The notes beneath the pieces were generated by a model. That model saw only the letters and a program-made list of their open reading frames with translations. It ran no database searches and was not told the origin of the DNA. Position numbers and translations under genes: made by a program. Positions 22,685 to 35,626 of a stretch of 64,000 nucleotides of DNA are shown here, piece by piece. Position 1 is the stretch's first letter; the number at the start of each line of letters is the position of its first letter. This stretch comes from Hydractinia symbiolongicarpus (Eukaryota; Cnidaria; Hydrozoa; Anthoathecata; Hydractiniidae), in NCBI RefSeq assembly GCF_029227915.1, contig NC_079880.1:4652001-4716000 (forward strand), in the 5' to 3' direction.

Positions 22685-24910
22685 CGACTTGTAGTTTTTA
22701 AAAATGTTTTCATTTTTGATGAGACGCTGAATAAAAGAAGTTTAATCGCCGGCAAACGAAAACCTGCGATTTCCCGTAAATCCTGGACTCGGCCCGTATA
22801 GTCAAAAGTATACAAAGAAAGTACCCAGGGAGTAAACTCATTTCCCAAACGATTTTTTAAATTATTATTTCACCACTAAAACGCACGAGACTTGTAGTTT
22901 TCAAGAATGTTTTCATTTTTGATGAGACGCTGAATAAAAGCAGTTTAATCGCCGGCAAACGAAAACCTGCGATTTCCCGTAAATCCCGGACTCGGCCCGT
23001 ATAGTCAAAAGTATACAAAGAAAGTACCCAGGGAGTAAACTCATTTCCAGAACGATTTTTTAAATTATTTTTTCACCACTAAACGCATGAGACTTGTAGT
23101 TTTCAAAAATGTTTTCATTTTTGATGAGACGCTGAATAAAAGAAGTTTAATCGCCGGCAATCGAAAACCTGCGATTTCCCGTAAATCCCGGGCTTGGCCT
23201 GTATAGTCAAAAGTATACAAAGAAATTACCCAGGGAGTAAACTCATTTCCCGAACGATTTTTTAAATTTCTTTTTACCACTAAAACGCATGAGACTTGTA
23301 GTTTTTAAAAATGTTTTCATTTTTGATGAGACGCTGAATAAAAGAAGTTTAATCGCCGGCAAACGAAAACCTGCGATTTCCCGTAAATCCTGGACTCGGC
23401 CCGTATAGTCAAAAGTATACAAAGAAAGTACCCAGGGAGTAAACTCATTTCCCAAACGATTTTTTAAATTATTATTTCACCACTAAAACGCACGAGACTT
23501 GTAGTTTTCAAGAATGTTTTCATTTTTGATGAGACGCTGAATAAAAGCAGTTTAATCGCCGGCAAACGAAAACCTACGATTTCCCGTAAATCCCGGACTC
23601 GGCCCGTGTAGTCAAAAGTATACAAAGAAAGTACCCAGGGAGTAAACTCATTTCCGGAACGATTTTTTAAATTATTTTTTCACCACTAAAACGCATCAGA
23701 CTTGTAGTTTTTAAAAATGTTTTCATTTTTGATGAGACGCTGAATAAAAGCAGTTTAATCGCCGGCAAACGAAAACCCGCGATTTCCCGTAAATCCCGGG
23801 CTTGGCCGTATAGTCAAAAGTAAACAAAGAAAGTACCCAGGGAGTAAACTCATTTCCCGAACGATTTTTTATATTATTTTTTTACCACTAAACGCATGAG
23901 ACTTGTAGTTTTCAAAAATGTTTTCATTTTTTATGAGACGCTGAATAAAAGAAGTTTAATCGCCGACAATCGAAAACCTGCGATTTCCCGTTAATCCCGG
24001 GCTTGGCCCGTATAGTCAAAAGTATACAAAGAAAGTACCCAGGGAGTAAACTCATTTCCCGAACGATTTTTTAAATTACTTTTTACCACTAAAACGCATG
24101 AGACTTGTAGTTTTTAAAAATGTTTTCATTTTTGATGAGAAGCTGAATAAAAGAAGATTAATCCCTGGCAAACGAAAACCTGCGATTTCCCGTAAATCCT
24201 GGACTCGGCCCGTATAGTCAAAAGTATACAAAGAAAGTACCCAGGGAGTAAACTCATTTCCCAAACGATTTTTTAAATTATTATTTCACCACTAAAACGC
24301 ACGAGACTTGTAGTTTTCAAGAATGTTTTCATTTTTGATGAGACGCTGAATAAAAGCAGTTTAACCGCCGGCAAACGAAAACCTGCGATTTCCCGTAAAT
24401 CCCGGACTCGGCCCGTATAGTCAAAAGTATACAAAGAAAGTACCCAGGGAGTAAACTCATTTCCAGAACGATTTTTTAAATTATTTTTTCATCACTAAAA
24501 CGCATAAGACTTGTAGTTTTTAAAAATGTTTGCATTTTTGATGAGACGCTGAATAAAAGAAGTTTAATCGCCGGCAAACGAAAACCCACGATTTCCCGTA
24601 AATCCCGGGCTTGGCCGTATAGTCAAAAGTATACAAAGAAAGTACCCAGGGAGTAAACTCATTTCCCGAACGATTTTTTAAATTACTTTTTCACCACTAA
24701 AACGCATGAGACTTGTAGTTTTCAAAAATGTTTTCATTTTTGATGAGACGCTGAATAAAAGCAGTTTAATCGCCGGCAAACGGAAACCTGCGATTTCCCT
24801 AAATCCCGGACTCGGCCCGTATAGTCAAAAGTATACAAAAAAAGTACGCAGGGAGTAAACTCATTTTCAGAACGATTTTTTAAATTATTTTTTCACCACT
24901 AAAACGCATG

Positions 24911-27900
24911 AGACTTGTAGTTTTCAAAAATGTTTTCATTTTTGATGAGACGCTGAATAAAAGAAGTTTAATCGCCGGCAAACGAAAACCCGCGATTTCC
25001 CGTAAATCCTGGGCTTGGCCGTATAGTCAAAAGTAAACAAAGAAAGTACCCAGGGAGTAAACTCATTTCCCGAACGATTTTTTATATTAGTTTTTTACCA
25101 CTAAACGCATGAGACTTGTAGTTTTCAAAAATGTTTTCATTTTTGATGAGACGCTGAATAAAAGAAGTTTAATCGCCGGCAATCGAAAACCTGCGATTTC
25201 CCGTAAATCCCGGGCTTGGCCCGTATAGTTAAAAGTATACAAAGAAAGTACCCAGGGAGTAAACTCATTTCCCGAACGATTTCTTAAATTACTTTTTACC
25301 ACTAAAACGCATGAGACTTGTAGTTTTCAAAAATGTTTTCATTTTTGATGAGACGCTGAATAAAAGCAGTTTAATCGCCGGCAAACGAAAACCTGCGATT
25401 TCCCGTAAATCCCGGACTCGGCCCGTATAGTCAAAAGTATACAAAGAAAGTACCCAGGGAGTAAACTCATTTCCAGAACGATTTTTTAAATTATTTTTTC
25501 ACCACTAAAACGCATAAGACTTGTAGTTTTTAAAAATATTTCATTTTTGATGAGACGCTGAATAAAAGAAGTTTAATCGCCGGCAAACGAAAACCCGCGA
25601 TTTCCCGTAAATCCCGGGCTTGGCCGTATAGTCAAAAGTATACAAAGAAAGTACCCAGGGTGTAAACTCATTTCCCGAACGATTTTTTAAATTACTTTTT
25701 CACCACTAAAACGCATGAGACTTGTAGTTTTCAAAAATGTTTTCATTTTTGATGAGACGCTGAATAAAAGCAGTTTAATCGCCGGCAAACGGAAACCTGC
25801 GATTTCCCTAAATCCCGGACTCGGCCCGTATAGTCAAAAGTATACAAAGAAAGTACGCAGGGAGTAAACTCATTTCCAGAACGATTTTTTAAATTATTTT
25901 TTCACCACTAAAACGCATGAGACTTGTAGTTTTCAAAAATGTTTTCATTTTTGATGAGACGCTGAATAAAAGCAGTTTAATCGCCGGCAAACGAAAACCT
26001 GCGATTTCCCTAAATCCCGGACTCGGCCCGTATAGTCAAAAGCATACAAAGAAAGTACCCAGGGAGTAAACTCTTTTCCAGAACGATTTTTTAAATTATT
26101 TTTTCACCACTTAAACGCATAAGACTTGTAGTTATTAAAAATGTTTTCATTTTTGATGAGACGCTGAATAAAAGAAGTTTAATCGCCGGCAAACGAAAAC
26201 CCGCGATTTCCCGTAAATCCTGGGCTTGGCCGTATAGTCAAAAGTAAACAAAGAAAGTACCCAGGGAGTAAACTCATTTCCCGAACGATTTTTTATATTA
26301 GTTTTTTACCACTAAACGCATGAGACTTGTAGTTTTCAAAAATGTTTTCATTTTTGATGGGACGCTGAATAAAAAAAGTTTAATCGCCGGCAATCGAAAA
26401 CCTGCGATTTCCCGTAAATCCGGGGCTTGGCCCGTATAGTTAAAAGTATACAAAGAAAGTACCCAGGGAGTAAACTCATTTCCCGAACGATTTCTTAAAT
26501 TACTTTTTACCACTAAAACGCATGAGACTTGTAGTTTTCAAAAATGTTTTCATTTTTGATGAGACGCTGAATAAAAGCAGTTTAATCGCCGGCAAACGAA
26601 AACCTGCGATTTCCCGTAAATCCCGGACTCGGCCCGTATAGTCAAAAGTATACAAAGAAAGTACCCAAGGAGTAAACTCATTTCCAGAACGATTTTTTAA
26701 ATTATTTTTTCACCACTAAAACGCATAAGACTTGTAGTTTTTAAAAATATTTCATTTTTGATGAGACGCTAAATAAAAGAAGTTTAATCGCCGGCAAACG
26801 AAAACCCGCGATTTCCCGTAAATCCCGTGCTTGGCCGTATAGTCAAAAGTATACAAAGAAAGTACCCAGGGAGTAAACTCATTTCCCGAACGATTTTTTA
26901 AATTACTTTTTCACCACTAAAACGCATGAGACTTGTAGTTTTCAAAAATGTTTTCATTTTTGATGAGACGCTGAATAAAAGCAGTTTAATCGCTGGCAAA
27001 CGAAAACCTGCGATTTCCCTAAATCCCGGAGTCGGCCCGTATAGTCAAAAGTATACAAAGAAAGTACCCAGGGAGTAAACTCATTTCCATATCGATTTTT
27101 TAAATTATTTTTTCACCACTAAAACGCATAAGACTTGTAGTTATTAAAAATGTTTTCATTTTTGATGAGACGCTGAATAAAAGAAGTTTAATCGCCGGCA
27201 AACGAAAACCCGCGATTTCCCGTAAATCCCGGGCTTGGCCCGTATAGTCAAAAGTAAACAAAGAAAGTACCCAGGGAGTAAACGCATTTCCAGAACGATT
27301 TTTTAAATTATTTTTTCACCACTAAAACGCATAAGACTTGTAGTTTTTAAAAATGTTTTCATTTTTGATGAGACGCTGAATAAAAGAAGTTTAATCGCCG
27401 GCAAACGAAAACCCGCGATTTCCCGTAAATCCCGGCTTGGCCCGTATAGTCAAAAGTATACAAAGAAAGTACTCAGGGAGTAAACTCATTTCCCGAACGA
27501 TTTTTTAAATTATTTTTTCACCACTAAAACGCATGAGACTTGTAGTTTTCAAAAATGTTTTCATTTTTGATGAGACGCTGAATAAAAGAAGTTTAATCGC
27601 CGGCAAACGAAAACCCGCGATTTCCCGTAAATCCCGGGCTTGGCCCGTATAGTCGAATGTATACAAAGAAAGTACCCAGGGAGTAAACTCATTTCCAGAA
27701 CAATTTTTTAAATTATTTTTTCACCACTAAAACGCATAAGACTTGTAGTTTTTAAAAATGTTTTCATTTTTGATGAAACGCTGAATAAAAGAAGTTTAAT
27801 CGCCGGCAAACGAAAACCCGTGATTTCCCGTAAATCCCGGCTTGGCCCGTATAGTCAAAAGTATACAAAGAAAGTACCCAGGGAGTAAACTCATTTCCCG

Positions 27901-29219
27901 AACAATTTTTTAAATTATTTTTCACCACTAAAACGCATGAGACTTGTAGTTTTCAAAAATATTTTCATATTTGATGGGACGCTGAATAAAAGAAGTTTAA
28001 TTGCCGGCAAACGAAAATCAGCAACTTCCCGTAAATCCCGGACTCGGCCAGTATAGTCAAAAGTATACAAAGAAAGTACCAAGGGAGTAAACTCATTTCC
28101 CGAACGATTTTTTAAAGTATTTTTTCACCACTAAAACGCATGAGACTTGTAGTTTTTAAAAATGTTTTCATTTTTGATGAGACGCTGAATAAAAGAAGTT
28201 TAATCGCCGGCAAACGAAAACCCGCGATTTCCCGTAAATCCCGGGCTTGGCCCGTATAGTCGAATGTATACAAAGAAAGTACCCAGGGAGTAAACTCATT
28301 TCCAGAACAATTTTTTAAATTATTTTTTCACCACTAAAACGCATAAGACTTGTAGTTTTTAAAAATGTTTTCATTTTTGATGAGACGCTGAATAAAAGAA
28401 GTTTAATCGCCGGCAAACGAAAACCCGTGATTTCCCGTAAATCCCGGCTTGGCCCCTATAGTCAAAAGTATACAAAGAAAGTACCCAGGGAGTAAACTCA
28501 TTTCCCGAACGATTTTTTAAATTATTTTTTCACCACTAAAACGCATGAGACTTGTAGTTTTCAAAAATGTTTTCATTTTTGATGAGACGCTGAATAAAAG
28601 AAGTTTAATCGCCGGCAAACGAAAACCCGCGATTTCCGTAAATCCCGGGCTTGGCCCGTATAGTCAAAAGTATACAAAGAAAGTACCCAGGGAGTAAACT
28701 CATTTCCCGAACGATTTTTTAAATCACATTTTCACCACTAAAACCCATGAGACTTGTAGTTTTTAAAAATGCTTTCATTTTTGATGAGACGCTGAATAAA
28801 AGTAGTTTAATCGCCGGCAAACGAAAACCTGCGATTTCCCGTAAATCCTGGACTCGGCCCGTATAGTCAAAAGTATACAAAGAAAGTACCCAGAGAGTAA
28901 ACTCATTTCCCAAACGATTTTTTAAATTATTATTTCACTACTAAAACGCATGAGACTTGTAGTTTTCAAGAATGTTTTCATTTTTGATGAGACGCTGAAT
29001 AGAAGCAGTTTAATCGCCGGCAAACGAAAACCCGCGATTTCCCGTAAATCCCGGGCTTGGCACGTATAGTCGAATGTATACAAAGAAAGTACCCTGTCAG
29101 TAAACTCATTTCCAGAACGATTTTTTAAATTATTTTTTCATCACTAAAACACATAAGACTTGTAGTTTTTAAAAATGCTTTCATTTTTGATGAGACGCTG
29201 AATAAAAGAAGTTTAATCG
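24911..29219 (+). repeat. Large tandem duplication, copy 1 (~4.3 kb)
   Basis: Units 24911, 25112 and 25314 match the second copy at an offset of 4446 bp. From 25718 to 29219 the offset is 4245 bp. The step is explained by the monomer at 25517-25717, which copy 2 lacks. Rare private features recur in both copies: CACTTAAACGCATA, GTAGTTATTAAAAATG, CATTTCCATATCG, CCCGGAGTCGG and CCCCTATAGTC. Differences are isolated single bases. Confidence 0.9.
25517..25717 (+). repeat. Monomer present only in duplication copy 1 (201 bp)
   Basis: The unit has AAAAATATTTCATTTTTG, a short form of AAAAATGTTTTCATTTTTG, plus CTTGGCCGTATAG and CAGGGTGTAAAC. In copy 2 the neighbouring units join directly at 29963. 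Either copy 2 lost exactly one monomer or copy 1 gained one. A sister unit with the same ATATTTC change lies near 26725 and its copy lies near 30970. Confidence 0.75.
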
Positions 29220-29356
29220 ACGGCAAACGAAAACCCGCGATTTCCCGTAAATCCTGGGCTTGGCCGTATAGTCAAAAGTAAACAAAGAAAGTACCCAGGG
29301 AGTAAACTCATTTCCCGAACGATTTTTTATATTAGTTTTTTACCACTAAACGCATG
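29156..29356 (+). repeat. Chimeric junction monomer of the 4.2-4.4 kb duplication
   Basis: The left half (preceded by AAAACACATA, with AATGCTTTCAT) matches the monomer at 33401. The right half (ATCCTGGGCTTGGCCG, AAAGTAAAC, TTTTTATATTAG, ACTAAACGC) matches the unit ahead of 25112. This is the expected scar of unequal exchange with the break inside a monomer, about 29180-29250. Confidence 0.75.
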
Positions 29357-32300
29357 AGACTTGTAGTTTTCAAAAATGTTTTCATTTTTGATGAGACGCT
29401 GAATAAAAGAAGTTTAATCGCCGGCAAACGAAAACCCGCGATTTCCCGTAAATCCTGGGCTTGGCCGTATAGTCAAAAGTAAACAAAGAAAGTACCCAGG
29501 GAGTAAACTCATTTCCCGAACGATTTTTTATATTAGTTTTTTACCACTAAACGCATGAGACTTGTAGTTTTCAAAAATGTTTTCATTTTTGATGAGACGC
29601 TGAATAAAAGAAGTTTAATCGCCGGCAATCGAAAACCTGCGATTTCCCGTAAATCCCGGGCTTGGCCCGTATAGTTAAAAGTATACAAAGAAAGTACCCA
29701 GGGAGTAAACTCATTTCCCGAACGATTTCTTAAATTACTTTTTACCACTAAAACGCATGAGACTTGTAGTTTTCAAAAATGTTTTCATTTTTGATGAGAC
29801 GCTGAATAAAAGCAGTTTAATCGCCGGCAAACGAAAACCTGCAATTTCCCGTAAATCCCGGACTCGGCCCGTATAGTCAAAAGTATACAAAGAAAGTACC
29901 CAGGGAGTAAACTCATTTCCAGAACGATTTTTTAAATTACTTTTTCACCACTAAAACGCATGAGACTTGTAGTTTTCAAAAATGTTTTCATTTTTGATGA
30001 GACGCTGAATAAAAGCAGTTTAATCGCCGGCAAACGGAAACCTGCGATTTCCCTAAATCCCGGACTCGGCCCGTATAGTCAAAAGTATACAAAGAAAGTA
30101 CGCAGGGAGTAAACTCATTTCCAGAACGATTTTTTAAATTATTTTTTCACCACTAAAACGCATGAGACTTGTAGTTTTCAAAAATGTTTTCATTTTTGAT
30201 GAGACGCTGAATAAAAGCAGTTTAATCGCCGGCAAACGAAAACCTGCGATTTCCCTAAATCCCGGACTCGGCCCGTATAGTCAAAAGCATACAAAGAAAG
30301 TACCCAGGGAGTAAACTCTTTTCCAGAACGATTTTTTAAATTATTTTTTCACCACTTAAACGCATAAGACTTGTAGTTATTAAAAATGTTTTCATTTTTG
30401 ATGAGACGCTGAATAAAAGAAGTTTAATCGCCGGCAAACGAAAACCCGCGATTTCCCGTAAATCCTGGGCTTGGCCGTATAGTCAAAAGTAAACAAAGAA
30501 AGTACCCAGGGAGTAAACTCATTTCCCGAACGATTTTTTATATTAGTTTTTTACCACTAAACGCATGAGACTTGTAGTTTTCAAAAATGTTTTCATTTTT
30601 GATGGGACGCTGAATAAAAAAAGTTTAATCGCCGGCAATCGAAAACCTGCGATTTCCCGTAAATCCGGGGCTTGGCCCGTATAGTTAAAAGTATACAAAG
30701 AAAGTACCCAGGGAGTAAACTCATTTCCCGAACGATTTCTTAAATTACTTTTTACCACTAAAACGCATGAGACTTGTAGTTTTCAAAAATGTTTTCATTT
30801 TTGATGAGACGCTGAATAAAAGCAGTTTAATCGCCGGCAAACGAAAACCTGCGATTTCCCGTAAATCCCGGACTCGGCCCGTATAGTCAAAAGTATACAA
30901 AGAAAGTACCCAAGGAGTAAACTCATTTCCAGAACGATTTTTTAAATTATTTTTTCACCACTAAAACGCATAAGACTTGTAGTTTTTAAAAATATTTCAT
31001 TTTTGATGAGACGCTAAATAAAAGAAGTTTAATCACCGGCAAACGAAAACCCGCGATTTCCCGTAAATCCCGTGCTTGGCCGTATAGTCAAAAGTATACA
31101 AAGAAAGTACCCAGGGAGTAAACTCATTTCCCGAACGATTTTTTAAATTACTTTTTCACCACTAAAACGCATGAGACTTGTAGTTTTCAAAAATGTTTTC
31201 ATTTTTGATGAGACGCTGAATAAAAGCAGTTTAATCGCTGGCAAACGAAAACCTGCGATTTCCCTAAATCCCGGAGTCGGCCCGTATAGTCAAAAGTATA
31301 CAAAGAAAGTACCCAGGGAGTAAACTCATTTCCATATCGATTTTTTAAATTATTTTTTCACCACTAAAACGCATAAGACTTGTAGTTATTAAAAATGTTT
31401 TCATTTTTGATGAGACGCTGAATAAAAGAAGTTTAATCGCCGGCAAACGAAAACCCGCGATTTCCCGTAAATCCCGGGCTTGGCCCGTATAGTCAAAAGT
31501 AAACAAAGAAAGTACCCAGGGAGTAAACGCATTTCCAGAACGATTTTTTAAATTATTTTTTCACCACTAAAACGCATAAGACTTGTAGTTTTTAAAAATG
31601 TTTTCATTTTTGATGAGACGCTGAATAAAAGAAGTTTAATCGCCGGCAAACGAAAACCCGCGATTTCCCGTAAATCCCGGCTTGGCCCGTATAGTCAAAA
31701 GTATACAAAGAAAGTACTCAGGGAGTAAACTCATTTCCCGAACGATTTTTTAAATTATTTTTTCACCACTAAAACGCATGAGACTTGTAGTTTTCAAAAA
31801 TGTTTTCATTTTTGATGAGACGCTGAATAAAAGAAGTTTAATCGCCGGCAAACGAAAACCCGCGATTTCCCGTAAATCCCGGGCTTGGCCCGTATAGTCG
31901 AATGTATACAAAGAAAGTACCCAGGGAGTAAACTCATTTCCAGAACAATTTTTTAAATTATTTTTTCACCACTAAAACGCATAAGACTTGTAGTTTTTAA
32001 AAATGTTTTCATTTTTGATGAAACGCTGAATAAAAGAAGTTTAATCGCCGGCAAACGAAAACCCGTGATTTCCCGTAAATCCCGGCTTGGCCCGTATAGT
32101 CAAAAGTATACAAAGAAAGTACCCAGGGAGTAAACTCATTTCCCGAACAATTTTTTAAATTATTTTTCACCACTAAAACGCATGAGACTTGTAGTTTTCA
32201 AAAATATTTTCATATTTGATGGGACGCTGAATAAAAGAAGTTTAATTGCCGGCAAACGAAAATCAGCAACTTCCCGTAAATCCCGGACTCGGCCAGTATA

Positions 32301-33464
32301 GTCAAAAGTATACAAAGAAAGTACCAAGGGAGTAAACTCATTTCCCGAACGATTTTTTAAAGTATTTTTTCACCACTAAAACGCATGAGACTTGTAGTTT
32401 TTAAAAATGTTTTCATTTTTGATGAGACGCTGAATAAAAGAAGTTTAATCGCCGGCAAACGAAAACCCGCGATTTCCCGTAAATCCCGGGCTTGGCCCGT
32501 ATAGTCGAATGTATACAAAGAAAGTACCCAGGGAGTAAACTCATTTCCAGAACAATTTTTTAAATTATTTTTTCACCACTAAAACGCATAAGACTTGTAG
32601 TTTTTAAAAATGTTTTCATTTTTGATGAGACGCTGAATAAAAGAAGTTTAATCGCCGGCAAACGAAAACCCGTGATTTCCCGTAAATCCCGGCTTGGCCC
32701 CTATAGTCAAAAGTATACAAAGAAAGTACCCAGGGAGTAAACTCATTTCCCGAACGATTTTTTAAATTATTTTTTCACCACTAAAACGCATGAGACTTGT
32801 AGTTTTCAAAAATGTTTTCATTTTTGATGAGACGCTGAATAAAAGAAGTTTAATCGCCGGCAAACGAAAACCCGCGATTTCCGTAAATCCCGGGCTTGGC
32901 CCGTATAGTCAAAAGTATACAAAGAAAGTACCCAGGGAGTAAACTCATTTCCCGAACGATTTTTTAAATCACATTTTCACCACTAAAACCCATGAGACTT
33001 GTAGTTTTTAAAAATGCTTTCATTTTTGATGAGACGCTGAATAAAAGTAGTTTAATCGCCGGCAAACGAAAACCTGCGATTTCCCGTAAATCCTGGACTC
33101 GGCCCGTATAGTCAAAAGTATACAAAGAAAGTACCCAGAGAGTAAACTCATTTCCCAAACGATTTTTTAAATTATTATTTCACTACTAAAACGCATGAGA
33201 CTTGTAGTTTTCAAGAATGTTTTCATTTTTGATGAGACGCTGAATAGAAGCAGTTTAATCGCCGGCAAACGAAAACCCGCGATTTCCCGTAAATCCCGGG
33301 CTTGGCACGTATAGTCGAATGTATACAAAGAAAGTACCCTGTCAGTAAACTCATTTCCAGAACGATTTTTTAAATTATTTTTTCATCACTAAAACACATA
33401 AGACTTGTAGTTTTTAAAAATGCTTTCATTTTTGATGAGACGCTGAATAAAAGAAGTTTAATCG
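29357..33464 (+). repeat. Large tandem duplication, copy 2 (~4.1 kb)
   Basis: It matches 24911-29219 with one monomer fewer. Single-base differences noted include CCTGCAATTTC near 29840 against CCTGCGATTTC near 25395, and AATCACCGG near 31033 against AATCGCCGG near 26788. After 33464 the sequence runs into units of region E type (CGATTTCTCG, CCCAGCAAG). Confidence 0.9.
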
Positions 33465-34411
33465 CCGGCAAACGAAAACCCGCGATTTCTCGTAAATCCC
33501 GGCTTGGCCCGTATAGTCAAAAGTATACAAAGAAAGTACCCAGCAAGTAAACTCATTTCCCGAACTATTTTTTAATTTATTTTTTCACAACTAAAACGCA
33601 TGAGACTTGTAGTTTTCAAAAATATTTTCATTTTTGATGAGACGCTGAAAAAAAGCAGTTTAATCGCCGGCAAACGAAAACCTGCGATTTCCCTAAATCC
33701 CGGACTCGGCCCGTATAGTCAAAAGTATACAAAGAAAGTACCCAGGGAGTAAACTCATTTCCAGAACGATTTTTTAAATTATTTTTTCACCACCAAAACG
33801 CATGAGACTTGTAGTTTTCAAAAATATTTTCATTTTTGATGAGACGCTGAAAAAAAGCAGTTTAATCGCCGGCAAACGAAAACCTGCGATTTCCCTAAAT
33901 CCCGGACTCGGCCCGTATAGTCAAATGTATACAAAGAAAGTACCCTGTGAGTAAACTCATTTCAAGAACGATTTTTTAAATTATTTTTTCACCACTAAAA
34001 CGCATGAGACTTGTAGTTTTCAAAAATGTTTTCATTTTTGATGAGACGCTGAATAAAAGAAGTTTAATCGCCGGCAAACGAAAACCCGCGATTTCCCGTA
34101 AATCCCGGCTTGGCCCCTATAGTCAAAAGTATACAAAGAAAGTACCCAGGGAGTAAACTCATTTCCCGAACGATTTTTTAAATTATTTTTTCACCACTAA
34201 AACGCATGAGACTTGTAGTTTTCAAAAATGTTTTCATTTTTGATGAGACGCTGAATAAAAGAAGTTTAATCGCCGGCAAACGAAAACCCGCAATTTCCCG
34301 TAAATCCCGGGCTTGGCCCGTATAGTCGAATGTATACAAAGAAAGTACCCAGGGAGTAAACTCATTTCCCGAACAATTTTTTAAATTATTTTTTCACCAC
34401 TAAAACGCATG

Positions 34412-35626
34412 AGACTTGTAGTTTTCAAGGATGTTTTCATTTTTGATGAGACGCTGAATAGAAGCAGTTTAATCGCCGGCAAACGAAAACCCGCGATTTC
34501 CCGTAAATCCCGGGCTTGGCACGTATAGTCGAATGTATACAAAGAAAGTACCCTGTGAGTAAACTCATTTCCAGAACGATTTTTTAAATTATTTTTTCAT
34601 CACTAAAACACATAAGACTTGTAGTTTTTAAAAATGCTTTCATTTTTGATGAGACGCTGAATAAAAGAAGTTTAATCGCCGGCAAACGAAAACCCGCGAT
34701 TTCTCGTAAATCCCGGCTTGGCCCGTATAGTCAAAAGTATACAAAGAAAGTACCCAGCAAGTAAACTCATTTCCCGAACGATTTTTCAATTTATTTTTTC
34801 ACAACTAAAACGCATGAGACTTGTAGTTTTCAAAAATATTTTCATTTTTGATGAGACGCTGAAAAAAAGCAGTTTAATCGCCGGCAAACGAAAACCTGCG
34901 ATTTCCCTAAATCCCGGACTCGGCCCGTATAGTCAAAAGTATACAAAGAAAGTACCCAGGGAGTAAACTCATTTCCAGAACGATTTTTTAAATTATTTTT
35001 TCACCACTAAAACGCATAAGACTTGTAGTTTTTAAAAATGTTTTCATTTTTGATGAGACGCTGAATAAAAGAAGTTTAATCGCCGGAAAACGAAAACCCG
35101 CGATTTCCCGTAAATCCCGGCTTGGCCCGTATAGTCAAAAGTATACAAAGAAAGTACCCTGGGAGTAAACTCATTTCCCGAACGATTTTTTAAATTATTT
35201 TTTCACCACTAAAACGCATGAGACTTGTAGTTTTCAACAATGTTTTCATTTATGATGAGACGCTGAATAAAAGTAGTTTAATCCCCGGCAAACGAAAACC
35301 CGCGCTTTCCCATAAATCCCGGGCTTGGCCCGTATAGTCAAAAGTATACAAAGAAAGTACCCAGGGAGTAAACTCATTTCCCGAACGATTTTTTAAATCA
35401 CTTTTTCACCACTAAAACGCATGAGACTTGTAGTTTTTAAAAATGTTTTCATTTTTGATGAGACGCTGAATAAAAGAAGTTTAATCGCCGGCAAACGAAA
35501 ACCTGCGATTTCCCGTAAATCCTGGACTCGGCCCGTATAGTCAAAAGTATACAAAGAAAGTACCCAGGGAGTAAACTCATTTCCCAAACGATTTTTTAAA
35601 TTATTATTTCACCACTAAAACGCATG
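34412..35626 (+). repeat. 6-monomer higher-order repeat of region E, copy 1 (1215 bp)
   Basis: The monomer order is e1 at 34412 (TTTTCAAGGATG, GAATAGAAGCAG, CTTGGCACG), e2 at 34614 (AATGCTTTC, CGATTTCTCG, CCAGCAAG), e3 at 34817 (AATATTTTC, GAAAAAAAGCAG, CCCTAAATC), e4 at 35019 (GGAAAACG, CCCTGGGAG), e5 at 35222 (TTTTCAACAATG, TTTATGATG, CGCTTTCCC) and e6 at 35424 (ATCCTGGACTCGG, TTATTATTTC). The open frame on the plus strand across e2-e3 is a by-product of the order and is not a gene. Confidence 0.85.

Larger units (their letters stand above)
22528..34411 (+). repeat. Region D: class 1/5/6 array with a 4.2-4.4 kb tandem duplication
   Basis: The first part resembles 7.3-8.5 kb. Its monomers include CACGAGACTTG units at 22888, 23491 and about 24301, and units shortened in CTTGGCCGTATAG, CCCTAAATCC and ACTAAACGC. 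From 24911 onward the segment is present twice (see the duplication entries). No genes and no class 4 units were seen. Confidence 0.85.

Noticed and set aside
34718-34966. Plus-strand open frame of 82 codons, also at 35933, 38362 and 40185
   Set aside because: It exists only because e2 and e3 monomers are adjacent and e2 has particular deletions. It recurs exactly where that monomer pair recurs and has no gene-like context.
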